A DNA stretch of 64,000 bases from Verrucomicrobiaceae bacterium. Its GTDB lineage: Bacteria; Verrucomicrobiota; Verrucomicrobiia; Verrucomicrobiales; Akkermansiaceae. Shown here piece by piece: positions 38,801 to 46,463 of the stretch. Within the stretch, counting starts at the first letter, position 1. Each line of letters begins with the position of its first letter. The DNA is taken from assembly GCA_027485615.1 (NCBI GenBank), contig JAIXQS010000032.1, forward strand, positions 1 to 64,000. The letters run 5' to 3'. Below the pieces are notes generated by a model. It was not told where the DNA came from and ran no database searches. It worked only from the letters and a program-made list of their open reading frames with translations. The translations under genes were made by a program, and so were the position numbers.

Positions 38801-41578
38801 AAGCGCAGCGATCGCTCGATTTCTCCCCAATCTCCAATTTCCAATTTCCAATCCTCAATTTCTTTAGTCGGCGCCCGCCACCACAACCTCAAGAACATCT
38901 CCGTCGATATCCCGCGCGACCAACTCGTCGTCATCTCCGGCCTGTCCGGTTCCGGGAAATCCACCCTCGCGTTCGACATCCTTTTCGCCGAAGGCCAGCG
39001 CCGTTTCCTCGACTCCATGTCCGCCTACGCCCGCCAGTTCGCGGAGCAGCTGGAGAAACCCGAAATCGACAGCCTCCAGGGCTTGCCTCCCACCGTGGCC
39101 ATCGAGCAGCGCGTCTCGCAGGGCGGCGGAAAATCGACCGTCGCCACCGTCACCGAGCTGTGGAATTTCATCCGCCTCCTCTACTCGAAGCTCGGCACGA
39201 TCTATTGCCCGGAGTGCCAGGTTCCCGTGGAAAAGCAATCCCTCTCCGCCATCGAGAACACCATCCGCGCCGAGCTGAAAAAAGGCTCCGTGAAAATCCT
39301 CGCCCCCCTCATCCGGGGAAAAAAAGGCTACCACACCGAGATCGCGCAGTGGGCGATCAAACACGGATTTACCACGCTTCTAGTAGATAAGCAGTTCAAA
39401 CAAGCCGAAGACTTCACCCGCCTCGAACGCTTCGTCGAGCATGACATAGACGTAGAGGTTGCCAGTTTTCAGGGTTCAGTTTTCAGTGAAGAAAAGAAGA
39501 AGCGCGGAGCCTCTGTCCTGCACACTGAACACTTGAACCTAGCAAACTCCATCGCCAGAGCGTTGGACATCGGCAAAGGCTTGATCAAGCTCTTCACCGC
39601 CGACAAAAAATTCACCCTCCTCTCCACGAGCTGCAGTTGCCCTTCCTGCAACCGCTCCTTCGAGGAACTCGACCCGCGCCTCTTCTCCTTCAACTCCCCG
39701 CACGGCTGGTGCGGCACATGCCGTGGCCACGGGAAAATCCCCAAACGCCGCCAATACCTCGATACCTCCCGCTTCGACTCCGTCCTCGAAGCCGAGATGG
39801 ACGCCGACCGCGCCATCGACCGCATGGACAGCGACGAACTCGTCGAATGCCCCGCCTGCCACGGCTCGCGCCTAAACCCCGTCGGCGCCGCCGTGCGCCT
39901 CTTATCCCCAATATCAAATATCCAATATCCAATATCCAATATTTCCACCCTCTCCATCAACGAAGCCTTCATCCATTTCCAAAAACTGAAATTCACCAAC
40001 GACCGCGAAAAACTCATCGCCCGCGACATCCTTCCGGAGATCGCCCAGCGTCTCTCATTCCTCCAGGAAGTCGGCCTCGGCTACCTCCACCTAAACCGCT
40101 CCGGCAACACCCTCTCCGGCGGCGAATCCCAGCGCATCCGCCTCGCCGCCCAGCTCGGCTCGAACCTGCGCGGCGTCCTCTACATCCTCGACGAACCCAC
40201 CATCGGCCTCCACCCCCGCGACAACGCCGCCCTCCTCAAAACCCTCATCGCCCTCCGCGACCAAGGCAACTCCCTCATCATCGTGGAGCACGACGAGGAC
40301 ACGATTGCGGCGGCGGATCATTTGATCGATCTCGGCCCAGGGGCGGGGCGTCTTGGCGGGGAGATCGTTTACGAAGGGAAGCCGCCGCAGGTTGCTAGTG
40401 TTCAGTGTTCAGGTTTCAGCAAGAGAAAGAATATGAGCGAAGCCTCTTCCCTGAAAACTGAAAACTCCAAACTAGCAAACTCCCCCACTTATCGCGCGCT
40501 TACAAATCCCATCTCCCACCCCACCCGCGGCTCCCGCCGCAGTGTCGGCAAGACCCACCCTTTCCTCAAGATCACCGGCTGCCACGCGAACAACCTCAAG
40601 CACATCGACGCCGCCATCCCGCTCGGCCGCCTCACCGTCCTAACCGGCATTTCCGGCTCCGGGAAATCCACGCTCATGCACCAATGCGTGGCGGCGGTTT
40701 TCAACAAACAAGCCAAACAGAAACCCTTCAATAAAGTCACCGGCGAGAAACCCGTCAAAGCCGTTTACGAAGTCGATCAATCCCCCATCGGCAAAACCTC
40801 CCGCTCCTGCCCTGCGACGTATGTGAAAGTCTTCGACCATATCCGCGCCCTCTTCGCCCAGATCCCGGAGGCGCGGATGCGCGGCTTCGACGCCTCGCGC
40901 TTCTCCTTCAACACCGAGGGCGGACGCTGCCCCGATTGCAAAGGTAACGGCCGCATCAGGCTGGAAATGGATTTCCTTCCCTCCACCTGGGTTCACTGCG
41001 AGGAGTGCAACGGCCAGCGCTATAACCCCGCCACGCTGGAGGTCACGTTCCGCGAGAAAAACATCGGCCAAGTCCTCGCCATGACCATCGACGAAGCCGC
41101 CGCCTTCTTCGAGTCCCAGCCTCGCATCGCCCATCCCCTGAAACTCATGGCCGACACCGGCCTCGGCTACCTCCAGCTCGGCCAAGCCTCCCCCACCCTC
41201 TCCGGCGGCGAAGCCCAACGCATCAAGCTCGTCTCCGAACTCATCAAAGGCCGTGGCGCGAAAGCGCAAATGACCAATCGCCAATTCCAAATCTCCAATC
41301 TCTACCTGATCGAGGAACCCACCGTCGGCCTCCACCTCGAGGACGTGAAACGCCTCATCGACATCCTCCACCGCCTCGTCGATGAAGGCCACACCGTCGT
41401 CGTCATCGAGCACCACATGGCCGTCGCCGCCGAGGCCGACTGGATCCTGGACATCGGCCCCGAAGCGGGCGAGGACGGCGGGGAAATCGTCGCCCAGGGC
41501 ACGCCGGAGAAGGTGGCAGTGTCAAAAACTTCGCGGACTGCTCCTTTCCTAAAAGCGGCGTTGGCTGTGGGCTCGTAA
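35825..41578 (+). CDS. uvrA: Fused double-length excinuclease ABC subunit A (UvrA)
   Basis: At 1917 residues this is two UvrA proteins in tandem, each with two ABC ATPase modules. Walker A motifs lie near residues 40, 673, 1039 and 1608. Signatures [33 protein letters not shown] and [11 protein letters not shown] lie near 496, 873, 1429 and 1790. Zinc CxxC modules are in both halves. Fused UvrA is known in Chlamydia (~1790 residues). The start is GTG. At least eight in-frame repeat inserts are present: heptad tracts at 445-460, 1001-1013, 1362-1376 and 1817-1826, ~30-residue palindromic inserts at 588-618, 1212-1241 and 1523-1552, and a half-copy near 892-903. The frame is open throughout, so the protein is probably made. 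Confidence 0.95.
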   Translation: MPKKTQKERKPPVIALRGCRQHNLQGFDLDIPLGKLTVVTGPSGSGKSSLAFHTLYAEGQRRYVETFSPYVRQFFDRMDKPLVDSIEGIPPAIAIEQKNHVRTTRSTVGTLTEINDYLKLLFARLAIGYDPNTGDEIRPDSPESAAKWTTENLKGADILVTFPIPVPADANPGELFPFLSSQGYLRVLINGETIRTDATPPAKIPRVIQVIQDRLKISPANQSRLLEALEAAFHLGKGHASIHDPKSTISESFTTSWTNPKTGFTLRAPTPALFSFNSPVGACPKCRGFGRVIGIDLEKSVPDTTLSIKQGAIKPFQGDRGEECQRDLIRNCRERGIDISEPWEDLDEDTREWIYYGDRRTTSPEDLEELWQSGGWYGVKGFFDWLETKAYKMHVRVFLSRYRSYTTCDACRGKRLQPESLCFKIEGKSLPDLWAMSIGDLLPFFQNQQSKINNHQSSISSDSTLKLVLTEIVSRLHYLEQVGLGYLTLDRQTRTLSGGEVERVNLTTCLGASLTGTLFVLDEPTVGLHPRDIDRLVGVMHGLRDKGNTLVVVEHEQTVMQAADNLIDIGPAAGAHGGNIIFHGPPPGFAGVQCSVGRKNQSAKPASSLKPETSNLANSRGTSPWLTGEKSIPIPKTRRKPDNQKLTVTGATRHNIRKLDAEIPLGLFVCLTGVSGSGKSTFAHEILYLNIARKMGIETDGDPAPIKELLGTQYLSGVELVDQTAVARTPRSTPAVFLGAFDPIRQLFACTEEAKARDLKTGFFSFNSGEGRCDRCAGNGYEKVEMQFLSDLYVTCPDCEGRRYKPSTLEFLYRGKSIHGILEFTVTEAIEFYENTDGAPPSHAKRHQQIIQILAPLVEVGLGYLKLGQPLNTLSGGESQRLKLCQLLSSSLPENSKIKTGKLLILDEPTTGLHFSDIQNLLSVFQKLVDSGHSLLVIEHNLDVIKSADWILDLGPEAGQHGGQLVAQGTPETIAKTQTPSAKYIREALGITKRSDRSISPQSPISNFQSSISLVGARHHNLKNISVDIPRDQLVVISGLSGSGKSTLAFDILFAEGQRRFLDSMSAYARQFAEQLEKPEIDSLQGLPPTVAIEQRVSQGGGKSTVATVTELWNFIRLLYSKLGTIYCPECQVPVEKQSLSAIENTIRAELKKGSVKILAPLIRGKKGYHTEIAQWAIKHGFTTLLVDKQFKQAEDFTRLERFVEHDIDVEVASFQGSVFSEEKKKRGASVLHTEHLNLANSIARALDIGKGLIKLFTADKKFTLLSTSCSCPSCNRSFEELDPRLFSFNSPHGWCGTCRGHGKIPKRRQYLDTSRFDSVLEAEMDADRAIDRMDSDELVECPACHGSRLNPVGAAVRLLSPISNIQYPISNISTLSINEAFIHFQKLKFTNDREKLIARDILPEIAQRLSFLQEVGLGYLHLNRSGNTLSGGESQRIRLAAQLGSNLRGVLYILDEPTIGLHPRDNAALLKTLIALRDQGNSLIIVEHDEDTIAAADHLIDLGPGAGRLGGEIVYEGKPPQVASVQCSGFSKRKNMSEASSLKTENSKLANSPTYRALTNPISHPTRGSRRSVGKTHPFLKITGCHANNLKHIDAAIPLGRLTVLTGISGSGKSTLMHQCVAAVFNKQAKQKPFNKVTGEKPVKAVYEVDQSPIGKTSRSCPATYVKVFDHIRALFAQIPEARMRGFDASRFSFNTEGGRCPDCKGNGRIRLEMDFLPSTWVHCEECNGQRYNPATLEVTFREKNIGQVLAMTIDEAAAFFESQPRIAHPLKLMADTGLGYLQLGQASPTLSGGEAQRIKLVSELIKGRGAKAQMTNRQFQISNLYLIEEPTVGLHLEDVKRLIDILHRLVDEGHTVVVIEHHMAVAAEADWILDIGPEAGEDGGEIVAQGTPEKVAVSKTSRTAPFLKAALAVGS
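37159..37200 (+). repeat. In-frame heptad tract in uvrA, copy 1
   Basis: The 14-bp unit CCAAAATCAACAAT occurs twice, then CATCAAT twice, so the period is exactly 7. It encodes a Gln/Asn/Ser stretch (residues ~445-459) placed between the zinc region and the signature of the first ATPase. Confidence 0.85.
37588..37678 (+). repeat. In-frame palindromic element in uvrA, copy 1
   Basis: This 91-bp insert opens GTTTGCT and closes AGCAAAC. The arms are GTTCAGTGTTCAG on the left and CTGAAACCTGAAACCTCCAA on the right, which are inverted relatives built of 7-bp units. It encodes about 30 residues ending [11 protein letters not shown]. It lies in the linker after the first ATPase module. Confidence 0.85.
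38500..38533 (+). repeat. Half-element in uvrA
   Basis: CCTGAAAACTCAAAAATC leads into AAAACTGGCAAACTG, resembling only the right arm of the palindromic elements. It encodes [10 protein letters not shown], inserted between the LSGG signature and Walker B of the second ATPase module. Confidence 0.5.
38827..38861 (+). repeat. In-frame heptad tract in uvrA, copy 2
   Basis: Five 7-bp units (CCAATCT, CCAATTT twice, CCAATCC, TCAATTT) encode [11 protein letters not shown] at the junction between the two UvrA halves. The same peptide pattern is encoded by the sufC-sufB spacer. Confidence 0.88.
39458..39547 (+). repeat. In-frame palindromic element in uvrA, copy 2
   Basis: This 90-bp insert opens GTTGCCAG and closes CTAGCAAAC, with arms TTTTCAGGGTTCAGTTTTCAG and ACTGAACACTTGAACC. 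It shares the inner GCGGAGCCTCT core with copy 3. It encodes a stretch ending [10 protein letters not shown] in the UvrB-binding region of the second half. Confidence 0.85.
39908..39949 (+). repeat. In-frame heptad tract in uvrA, copy 3
   Basis: Six 7-bp units (CCAATAT five times with one CAAATAT) encode [13 protein letters not shown]. The period is exactly 7. Confidence 0.9.
40391..40480 (+). repeat. In-frame palindromic element in uvrA, copy 3
   Basis: This 90-bp insert opens GTTGCTAG and closes CTAGCAAAC, with arms GTTCAGTGTTCAGGTTTCAG and CTGAAAACTGAAAACTCCAA. It encodes a stretch ending [11 protein letters not shown]. It occupies the same position in the second half as copy 1 does in the first (93-94 residues after the signature). 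Confidence 0.88.
41274..41301 (+). repeat. In-frame heptad tract in uvrA, copy 4
   Basis: Four units (CCAATCG, CCAATTC, CAAATCT, CCAATCT) encode NRQFQISNL between the signature and Walker B of the fourth ATPase module. Confidence 0.8.
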
Positions 41579-41603
41579 ACCGGATGTGATGGAAGAAAGC
41601 TGA

Positions 41604-41673
41604 ACCGCGAAGGCGCGAAGACGCGAAGGATTGTGGTAAAGGGGGAACCGCCAAGACGCCAAGTTCGCCAAGG
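41604..41673. repeat. CGCGAAG/CGCCAAG periodic repeats after uvrA
   Basis: ACCGCGAAGGCGCGAAGACG and ACCGCCAAGACGCCAAGTTC each head a short tract with period about 8-9. They are the same class as 26300-26341, and an inverted relative lies at 41880-41913. Together they make up much of the uvrA-gatB spacer. Confidence 0.6.
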
Positions 41674-41763
41674 AAGATGGGGGCTGGGAGCACGGGTTTT
41701 CAACCCTCTTTCTAACACTCCAACCCAACGAATGATTTTTCCTAACAGGAATCCCCGTGGAAT

Positions 41764-41817
41764 CGGAGTGCCAGAGAGCGCTTTGTAGAGCTGCGCTCAT
41801 TACGGCTCATAACTCCG
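41764..41817. other. Nested inverted repeats in the uvrA-gatB spacer
   Basis: CGGAGT/ACTCCG (outer) and GAGCGC/GCGCTC (inner) would fold into a two-stem hairpin. No coding potential is seen. It may be a palindromic repeat or a small structured RNA. Confidence 0.35.
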
Positions 41818-41879
41818 GGTATCGGATGTCGGGGGCTTTGCCTTTCCAGACGGGGTGTTTGGGGGAATGATGATTCTCT

Positions 41880-41913
41880 GCGATCCTTTGCGGCCTTTGC
41901 GCCTTTGCGGTGA
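41880..41913. repeat. CCTTTGCG periodic repeat before the gatB 3' end
   Basis: The unit CCTTTGCG(G) occurs three times with period 8-9. On the minus strand it reads TTCACCGCAAAGGCGCAAAG, matching the tract after lipA at 26300. Confidence 0.6.
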
Positions 41914-41930
41914 ACTTATTTGAATGGCAT

Positions 41931-41947
41931 GGCGGATGCAATCCGCC
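41931..41947 (-). terminator. Possible terminator hairpin after gatB
   Basis: GGCGGAT-GCA-ATCCGCC is a perfect 7-bp stem 7 bp beyond the gatB stop. No T-tract follows on the minus strand, so it is a weak candidate. Confidence 0.35.
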
Positions 41948-41953
41948 GCCACG

Positions 41954-43405
41954 TTACAAGAGCTTCGCGCGCAGGAGGTCGGTGACGGTCTTCGGGTTGG
42001 GTTTGGTGGGGGCGGCTTTCATGACTTGGCCGGTGAGGAAGTTGAGGAGTTTTTCATTGCCGGCCTTGATGGCCTCCACTTCGTTCGGATTGGCGGCGAT
42101 GGCGGCGTCGATTAGGGCTTCGAGGTCGCCGGAGGAGGTGGGTTTGAAGCCAAGGTCGTCGGCGATGTCTTTGGGGGCGCGGTCGGGCGAGGTGAAGAGG
42201 ACGGTGAAGACTTCCTTGGCTTGGTTCGGGGCGAGGGTGCCGTTTTCCACGAGGGTGAGGAGGTCGCGGAGTTTCTCTGGTGTGACGGGGCAATCGGCGA
42301 TGGTGATGGATTGCTCGTTGAGGGTGCCGAGGAGGTTGTTGATGAGGAAATTCGCGGTTTTCTTGGCGGGGATGGAGGGGTCGGCGGTGGCTTCGAAGTA
42401 TCTCGCGAGGTGGCTGTCGGCGGTGAGGACGGCGGCGTCGTAGGGGGTGAGGCCGAAGTCGGTTTCGTAGCGGGCGATTTTTGCCAGGCGCGGTTCAGTG
42501 ACGAGTTTTCTAACCGTTTCCAACAGCGGCGCGGTGGCGATGGGGAGGAGGTCGGGGCAAGGGAAGTAGCGGTAGTCATGGGCGTCTTCCTTGGTGCGCA
42601 TGAGCTGGGTCTCGCCGAGCTCGTCGTTCCAGCGGCGGGTGGATTGGATCTGGGGGATGCCGGCGTTGAGTTCCTCGGTCTGGCGCTCGATCTCGAAATG
42701 GATCGCGCGGCGGATGGCGGAGAAGGAGTTGAGGTTTTTCAGCTCCACTTTCGCGCCGAGCGGATCGGATTCGTTTTTGCGGAGGGATATGTTCACGTCG
42801 CAGCGGAGGTTGCCTTTTTCGAGGTCGGCGTCGGAGGTGTCGCAATCGTGGAGGATAAGCTGGAGGGAGCGGAGGTAGGCGAAAGCCTCCTCGGCGGATT
42901 CGAGATCCGGCTCGGTGACGATCTCCATGAGCGGAGTTCCAGCGCGGTTGAAATCGATGAGCGAGGTGGTGGCGAGGTGGGTGGATTTCGCGACGTCTTC
43001 CTCTAGGTGGATGCGGTTGAGGCGAACGATCTTGTTGGGGGTCTTGATGCTTTTCCTTGCATCGGTGGGATAGCAGTCGTCGAAGAGCGGCACGCCGCCA
43101 CCGAGACAGAGGGGGAAGTCCATCTGGGTGGTCTGGTAGTTCTTCGGCATGTCCGGATAGAAATAATTTTTCCGGTCCCAGCGGGAAAATTCCGGTGAAC
43201 CGCAGCCGAGGGCGAGGCCGGTAAGGAGAGTTTTCTCAATGGCGAGTTTGTTGAGAACAGGCAGCGCGCCGGGGTAACCGAGGCAGACGGGGCAGGTGTT
43301 CGTGTTCGGGTCGTCGCCGAAAGAGGTGCGGCAGGCGCAGAACATCTTGGTGGCGGTGTTGACCTGGGCGTGGACTTCGAGGCCGATGGTGACGAGGTAG
43401 GACAT
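41954..43405 (-). CDS. gatB: Aspartyl/glutamyl-tRNA amidotransferase subunit B
   Basis: GatB is the kinase/amidation subunit of GatCAB, which turns Glu-tRNA(Gln) or Asp-tRNA(Asn) into the correct amide. The 483-residue protein begins with the signature TIGLEVHAQVNTATKMFC and the zinc cysteines (CACRTSF...CPVCLGYPGALPVLN). It includes DFNRAGTPLMEIVTEPD and ends with the YqeY-like tail domain (NPNEVEAIKAGNEKLLNFLTGQVMK). gatA and gatC are not in the window. Confidence 0.97.
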   Translation of the reverse strand: MSYLVTIGLEVHAQVNTATKMFCACRTSFGDDPNTNTCPVCLGYPGALPVLNKLAIEKTLLTGLALGCGSPEFSRWDRKNYFYPDMPKNYQTTQMDFPLCLGGGVPLFDDCYPTDARKSIKTPNKIVRLNRIHLEEDVAKSTHLATTSLIDFNRAGTPLMEIVTEPDLESAEEAFAYLRSLQLILHDCDTSDADLEKGNLRCDVNISLRKNESDPLGAKVELKNLNSFSAIRRAIHFEIERQTEELNAGIPQIQSTRRWNDELGETQLMRTKEDAHDYRYFPCPDLLPIATAPLLETVRKLVTEPRLAKIARYETDFGLTPYDAAVLTADSHLARYFEATADPSIPAKKTANFLINNLLGTLNEQSITIADCPVTPEKLRDLLTLVENGTLAPNQAKEVFTVLFTSPDRAPKDIADDLGFKPTSSGDLEALIDAAIAANPNEVEAIKAGNEKLLNFLTGQVMKAAPTKPNPKTVTDLLRAKLL

Positions 43406-43500
43406 TTAAAATTCTAAATTTTAAGCACGAAATCCTAAATGAAGACGATCGTGCGGGGTTTGGAAATTGTTTCGGATTTCGTGCTTAGGATTTTATGCTT
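43406..43500. repeat. Palindromic heptad element between hom and gatB
   Basis: Heptads AAATTCT, AAATTTT, AAGCACG, AAATCCT on the left face an inverted right arm with GGATTTCGTGCTT at 43474-43486. AAGCACGAAATCC (43423-43435) pairs with it exactly. The element fills the intergenic gap of 97 bp. The 13-bp unit recurs at 54863-54875. Confidence 0.75.
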
Positions 43501-43502
43501 TC

Positions 43503-44828
43503 TCACCCCAGGTTTTCGATGCGGAAGACGACGGGGGTGGAGTTTACGCAGTCGAGGGACTCGATTTCGGCTAGGGCTTCGGCGAGTTTCCCGAAGGGGC
43601 AGGAGTGGAGGAGGAAGACCATGTCGACGAACTCGGCGTCGGGGTTGGAGGGGTCGATGGGGGAGTGGGTGCCGGAGATGCCGATGCGGTGTTTGGCGAG
43701 GACGGTGGCGATTTCCGCGACGACGCCGGGTCGGTCGGTGACATCGAAGCGAACGTAGTAGGCGGTGGTGGTTTCCTCGATGGGGACGAGGTTTCCGGTT
43801 TCGCGGTAGGGTAAAAATCCGCGGTGGCGGGCGGTGTGGGCGAGGTCGCGGGCGGCCTCGACGAGGTCGGCGACGACGGAGGAGGCGGTGGGGCCTTGGC
43901 CAGCGCCGCGGCCGTAGAAGAGGGATTCGCCGGCGGCATCGGAGTTGACGGAGACGGCATTGAAGACCCCGTTGACGGAGGCGAGGATGTGCTTTTGGGA
44001 AATGAAGGAGGGCTGGATGCGGAGCTCGATGGAGCCGCTTTCGTGCTCGCGGACGACGGCGAGGAGTTTGATCACGTAGCCGAGGGATTTCGCGAACTGG
44101 ATGTCAGTGGGGCGGACTTGCTCGATGCCGGAGACATGGACGTGTTTCGGATCGATGGGGAAACCGTAGGCGAGGGTGGCGAGGAGGATGGCCTTGTGGG
44201 CGGCGTCCCAGCCGTTGACGTCGAGCGCGGGATCGGCCTCCGCGTAGCCGAGTTCCTGGGCTTCCTGGAGGGCGGTCGCATAGTCGATGCCGCGCAGGGT
44301 CATCTGCTCGAGGATGTAGTTCGAGGTGCCGTTGATGATGCCGGTGAAGGAATGGATCTGGTTGCCGATGAAGGAATCCTGGACGGTCTTGACGATGGGG
44401 ATGCCGCCCGCGATGGCGGCTTCGAAGAAGATAGGGGTCTCCATTTTCCGTGAAATCGCGAACAGCTCGATGCCGCGCTCGGCGAGGAGCGCCTTGTTGC
44501 CGGTGACGACGGGTTTTTTCGCGAGGAGGGCGGCGGCGACGATCTCGAAGGCGTCAGTGGTGCCGCCGATCAGCTCGACGACGATATCGACGGCGGGGTC
44601 GTTGACGAGTGCGCGCCAGTCGGTGGTGAGGATTTCCGTGGGGACGGCGGATGTGGTGGCGCGGGTTTTGCCGGGATCGCGGACGAGGATTTTCGTGATC
44701 CCTAGGGAAACGCCCTTGCCGGTGCGCTCGGAGATCAGTTCGCCGTTTTTCTCAAGGGTGTTCCATACGCCGGACCCAACGGTGCCAAAGCCCGCGAGGC
44801 CGATTCCCAGTTTGTTGCAGTTGCTCAC
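43503..44828 (-). CDS. hom: Homoserine dehydrogenase
   Basis: This 441-residue NAD(P)-dependent enzyme of the threonine/methionine branch has the Rossmann motif GIGLAGFGTVGSGVW, the catalytic region FEAAIAGGIPIVKTVQDS, FTGIINGTSNYILEQM, and a C-terminal ACT domain (VRFDVTDRPGVVAEIATVLAKHRIGISGTH) for feedback control by threonine. It is not fused to aspartokinase. Heptad repeats lie on both sides. Confidence 0.97.
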   Translation of the reverse strand: MSNCNKLGIGLAGFGTVGSGVWNTLEKNGELISERTGKGVSLGITKILVRDPGKTRATTSAVPTEILTTDWRALVNDPAVDIVVELIGGTTDAFEIVAAALLAKKPVVTGNKALLAERGIELFAISRKMETPIFFEAAIAGGIPIVKTVQDSFIGNQIHSFTGIINGTSNYILEQMTLRGIDYATALQEAQELGYAEADPALDVNGWDAAHKAILLATLAYGFPIDPKHVHVSGIEQVRPTDIQFAKSLGYVIKLLAVVREHESGSIELRIQPSFISQKHILASVNGVFNAVSVNSDAAGESLFYGRGAGQGPTASSVVADLVEAARDLAHTARHRGFLPYRETGNLVPIEETTTAYYVRFDVTDRPGVVAEIATVLAKHRIGISGTHSPIDPSNPDAEFVDMVFLLHSCPFGKLAEALAEIESLDCVNSTPVVFRIENLG

Positions 44829-44840
44829 GCGGAGAGGGTG

Positions 44841-44874
44841 AAACCTTAAACTTCAAAGCTCAAACTTCAATTTC
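44841..44874. repeat. Heptad-repeat tract upstream of hom
   Basis: The units AAACCTT, AAACTTC, AAAGCTC, AAACTTC and AATTTC lie immediately 5' of the hom start. Confidence 0.75.
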
Positions 44875-44890
44875 GGGAGAAGAACACACG

Positions 44891-44918
44891 AAAAAGCCCA
44901 GGGCATTGCCCTGGGCTG
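44891..44918 (-). terminator. Rho-independent terminator after floA
   Basis: On the minus strand AGCCCAGGGC pairs with GCCCTGGGCT around a 2-3 nt loop and is followed by TTTTT. It ends the floA/nfeD transcript. Confidence 0.9.
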
Positions 44919-44943
44919 ATATGAGGCGTTCTTTTGGGGCGGG

Positions 44944-45936
44944 TTAAGGAGCTTTGGAAATGGAGTCGCGCATGGTGGTGTCGGCTTTGACGTTTTCCAT
45001 TTTGTAGTAGTCCATGACGCCGAGGTTGCCGGAGCGGAAGGCTTCGGCGAGGGCGAGGGGGACCTGGGCTTCGGCCTCGACGACCTTGGCTTTCATTTCC
45101 GCGACGCGGGCGATCATCTCCTGCTCGTAGGCGACGGCGGCGGCTCGGCGGATTTCCGCCTCGGCCTGGGCCATGTTCTTGTTGGCCTCGGCCTGGGCGA
45201 CCTGAAGCTGGGCGCCGACGTTTTCGCCGACATCGACGTCCGCGATATCGATGGAAAGGATCTCGAAGGCGGTGCCGACATCGAGGCCGCGGGCGAGGAC
45301 GGTCTTGGAGATGGAGTCAGGGCTTTCGAGGACGATCTTGTAGCTTTCTGCGGAGCCGATGGTGGTGACGATGCCCTCCCCGACGCGGGCGATGATGGTT
45401 TCTTCCTTCGCGCCGCCGACGAAGCGTTCGAGGTTGGTGCGGACGGTGACGCGGGCGCGGACTTTCACCTGGATGCCGTCCTTGGCCACGCCATCAATAG
45501 TAGTGCGGCCGCTGGCGGGATTCGGGCAGTCGATGACCTTCGGGTCAACCGAAGTGCGGACGGCCTCGACGACGGATTTCTCAGAGCCCTTGGTAGCGAG
45601 GTCGATCGCGCAGGCGCGGTTCCAATCGAGGCCGATGCCCGCTTTCTGGGCGGCGATCAGTGCCTGGATGGTGGGGAGGACGTTGCCGCCGGCGAGGTAG
45701 TGGGCTTCGATTTCGTTGATGTCGATCTCGATGCCCGCCTTTTTCGCGGTGATGCGGCTATCAACAATGGGGCCGTAGGGCACTTGGCGAAGGCGCATGG
45801 CAATAAGGTCAGAAAAGCCGACATATGCGCCCGCAAGCCACGCGCGCAGCCAGACGCTGAAGAAGGAGAAGATGATGCCGAAAACGACGAGTCCTGCGAT
45901 GCCGAGGGCGATGAGGCCGATTGTGGTGAGATTCAT
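44944..45936 (-). CDS. floA: Flotillin-like protein FloA
   Basis: This 330-residue protein starts with one hydrophobic hairpin ([30 protein letters not shown]) and an SPFH domain ([26 protein letters not shown]...), then Ala/Glu-rich helices ([26 protein letters not shown]). This is the FloA/YqfA family that scaffolds membrane microdomains. The gene follows a short NfeD-type gene, the conserved partner pairing, and a longer NfeD protease lies further upstream. Confidence 0.92.
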   Translation of the reverse strand: MNLTTIGLIALGIAGLVVFGIIFSFFSVWLRAWLAGAYVGFSDLIAMRLRQVPYGPIVDSRITAKKAGIEIDINEIEAHYLAGGNVLPTIQALIAAQKAGIGLDWNRACAIDLATKGSEKSVVEAVRTSVDPKVIDCPNPASGRTTIDGVAKDGIQVKVRARVTVRTNLERFVGGAKEETIIARVGEGIVTTIGSAESYKIVLESPDSISKTVLARGLDVGTAFEILSIDIADVDVGENVGAQLQVAQAEANKNMAQAEAEIRRAAAVAYEQEMIARVAEMKAKVVEAEAQVPLALAEAFRSGNLGVMDYYKMENVKADTTMRDSISKAP

Positions 45937-45947
45937 GATATTATATA

Positions 45948-46418
45948 CTAAGTTTCGATTTTTACAGTGAGTTGGAAATGGTTTGCGTCAACGACTTTGA
46001 GTTCGGTGCCCGGGGCGATCTGACCGGACTGGGAAACAGCTTCATATCGTTTCCCATCGATGGTCACATAACCGCTGGGCGAGAGGACTGTGGAGGAAAG
46101 GGCGGTTTTGCCAATCAAATCCCGCGCGTCATCACCGAGCGCCGCGGATGAGCCGGTGATCTCGCGACTCAGGAAGAAGCGTTTCCCGGTGCGGGTTTTC
46201 GGAAGGATCTTGAACTGAATGAAGAAAACGAGGAACGCCGCGATCATTGCGATCACCACCGCGACCAAGCCGCCTGACGCGCCGAGCTGGATGAAGGAGA
46301 CCACGCACCCGGCGAAGAGTGTCAACCCACCCGCGATGCCGAGGATGCCGCCGGGCACGAGGACTTCCGCGGCGAGGAGGAAGAGGCCGATGGCGAAAAT
46401 GAAGATGATCAGGGTCAC
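45948..46418 (-). CDS. NfeD-like membrane protein (short form)
   Basis: This 156-residue protein has several hydrophobic segments ([60 protein letters not shown]) followed by an OB-fold domain ([32 protein letters not shown]). These are the hallmarks of NfeD. It lies 11 bp upstream of floA and is its usual partner. It lacks the protease domain of its longer neighbour. Confidence 0.85.
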   Translation of the reverse strand: MTLIIFIFAIGLFLLAAEVLVPGGILGIAGGLTLFAGCVVSFIQLGASGGLVAVVIAMIAAFLVFFIQFKILPKTRTGKRFFLSREITGSSAALGDDARDLIGKTALSSTVLSPSGYVTIDGKRYEAVSQSGQIAPGTELKVVDANHFQLTVKIET

Positions 46419-46424
46419 TGGGGG

Positions 46425-46452
46425 AAACTTTAAACTTTAAACTCTAAACCTC
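46425..46452. repeat. Heptad-repeat spacer between the two nfeD genes
   Basis: AAACTTT twice, AAACTCT and AAACCTC form an exact 7-bp period tract. Confidence 0.85.
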
Positions 46453-46463
46453 AAGAAGACCGA

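Noticed and set aside
39908..39949. CRISPR array or tandem gene repeat suspected from the regular CCAATAT units
   Set aside because: The repeat unit is 7 bp with no spacers, and it is part of the uvrA reading frame. No cas genes are present.
37561..41578. Frameshift or two separate uvrA genes
   Set aside because: The frame is open across the junction and through all inserts, and fused UvrA is known from Chlamydia.
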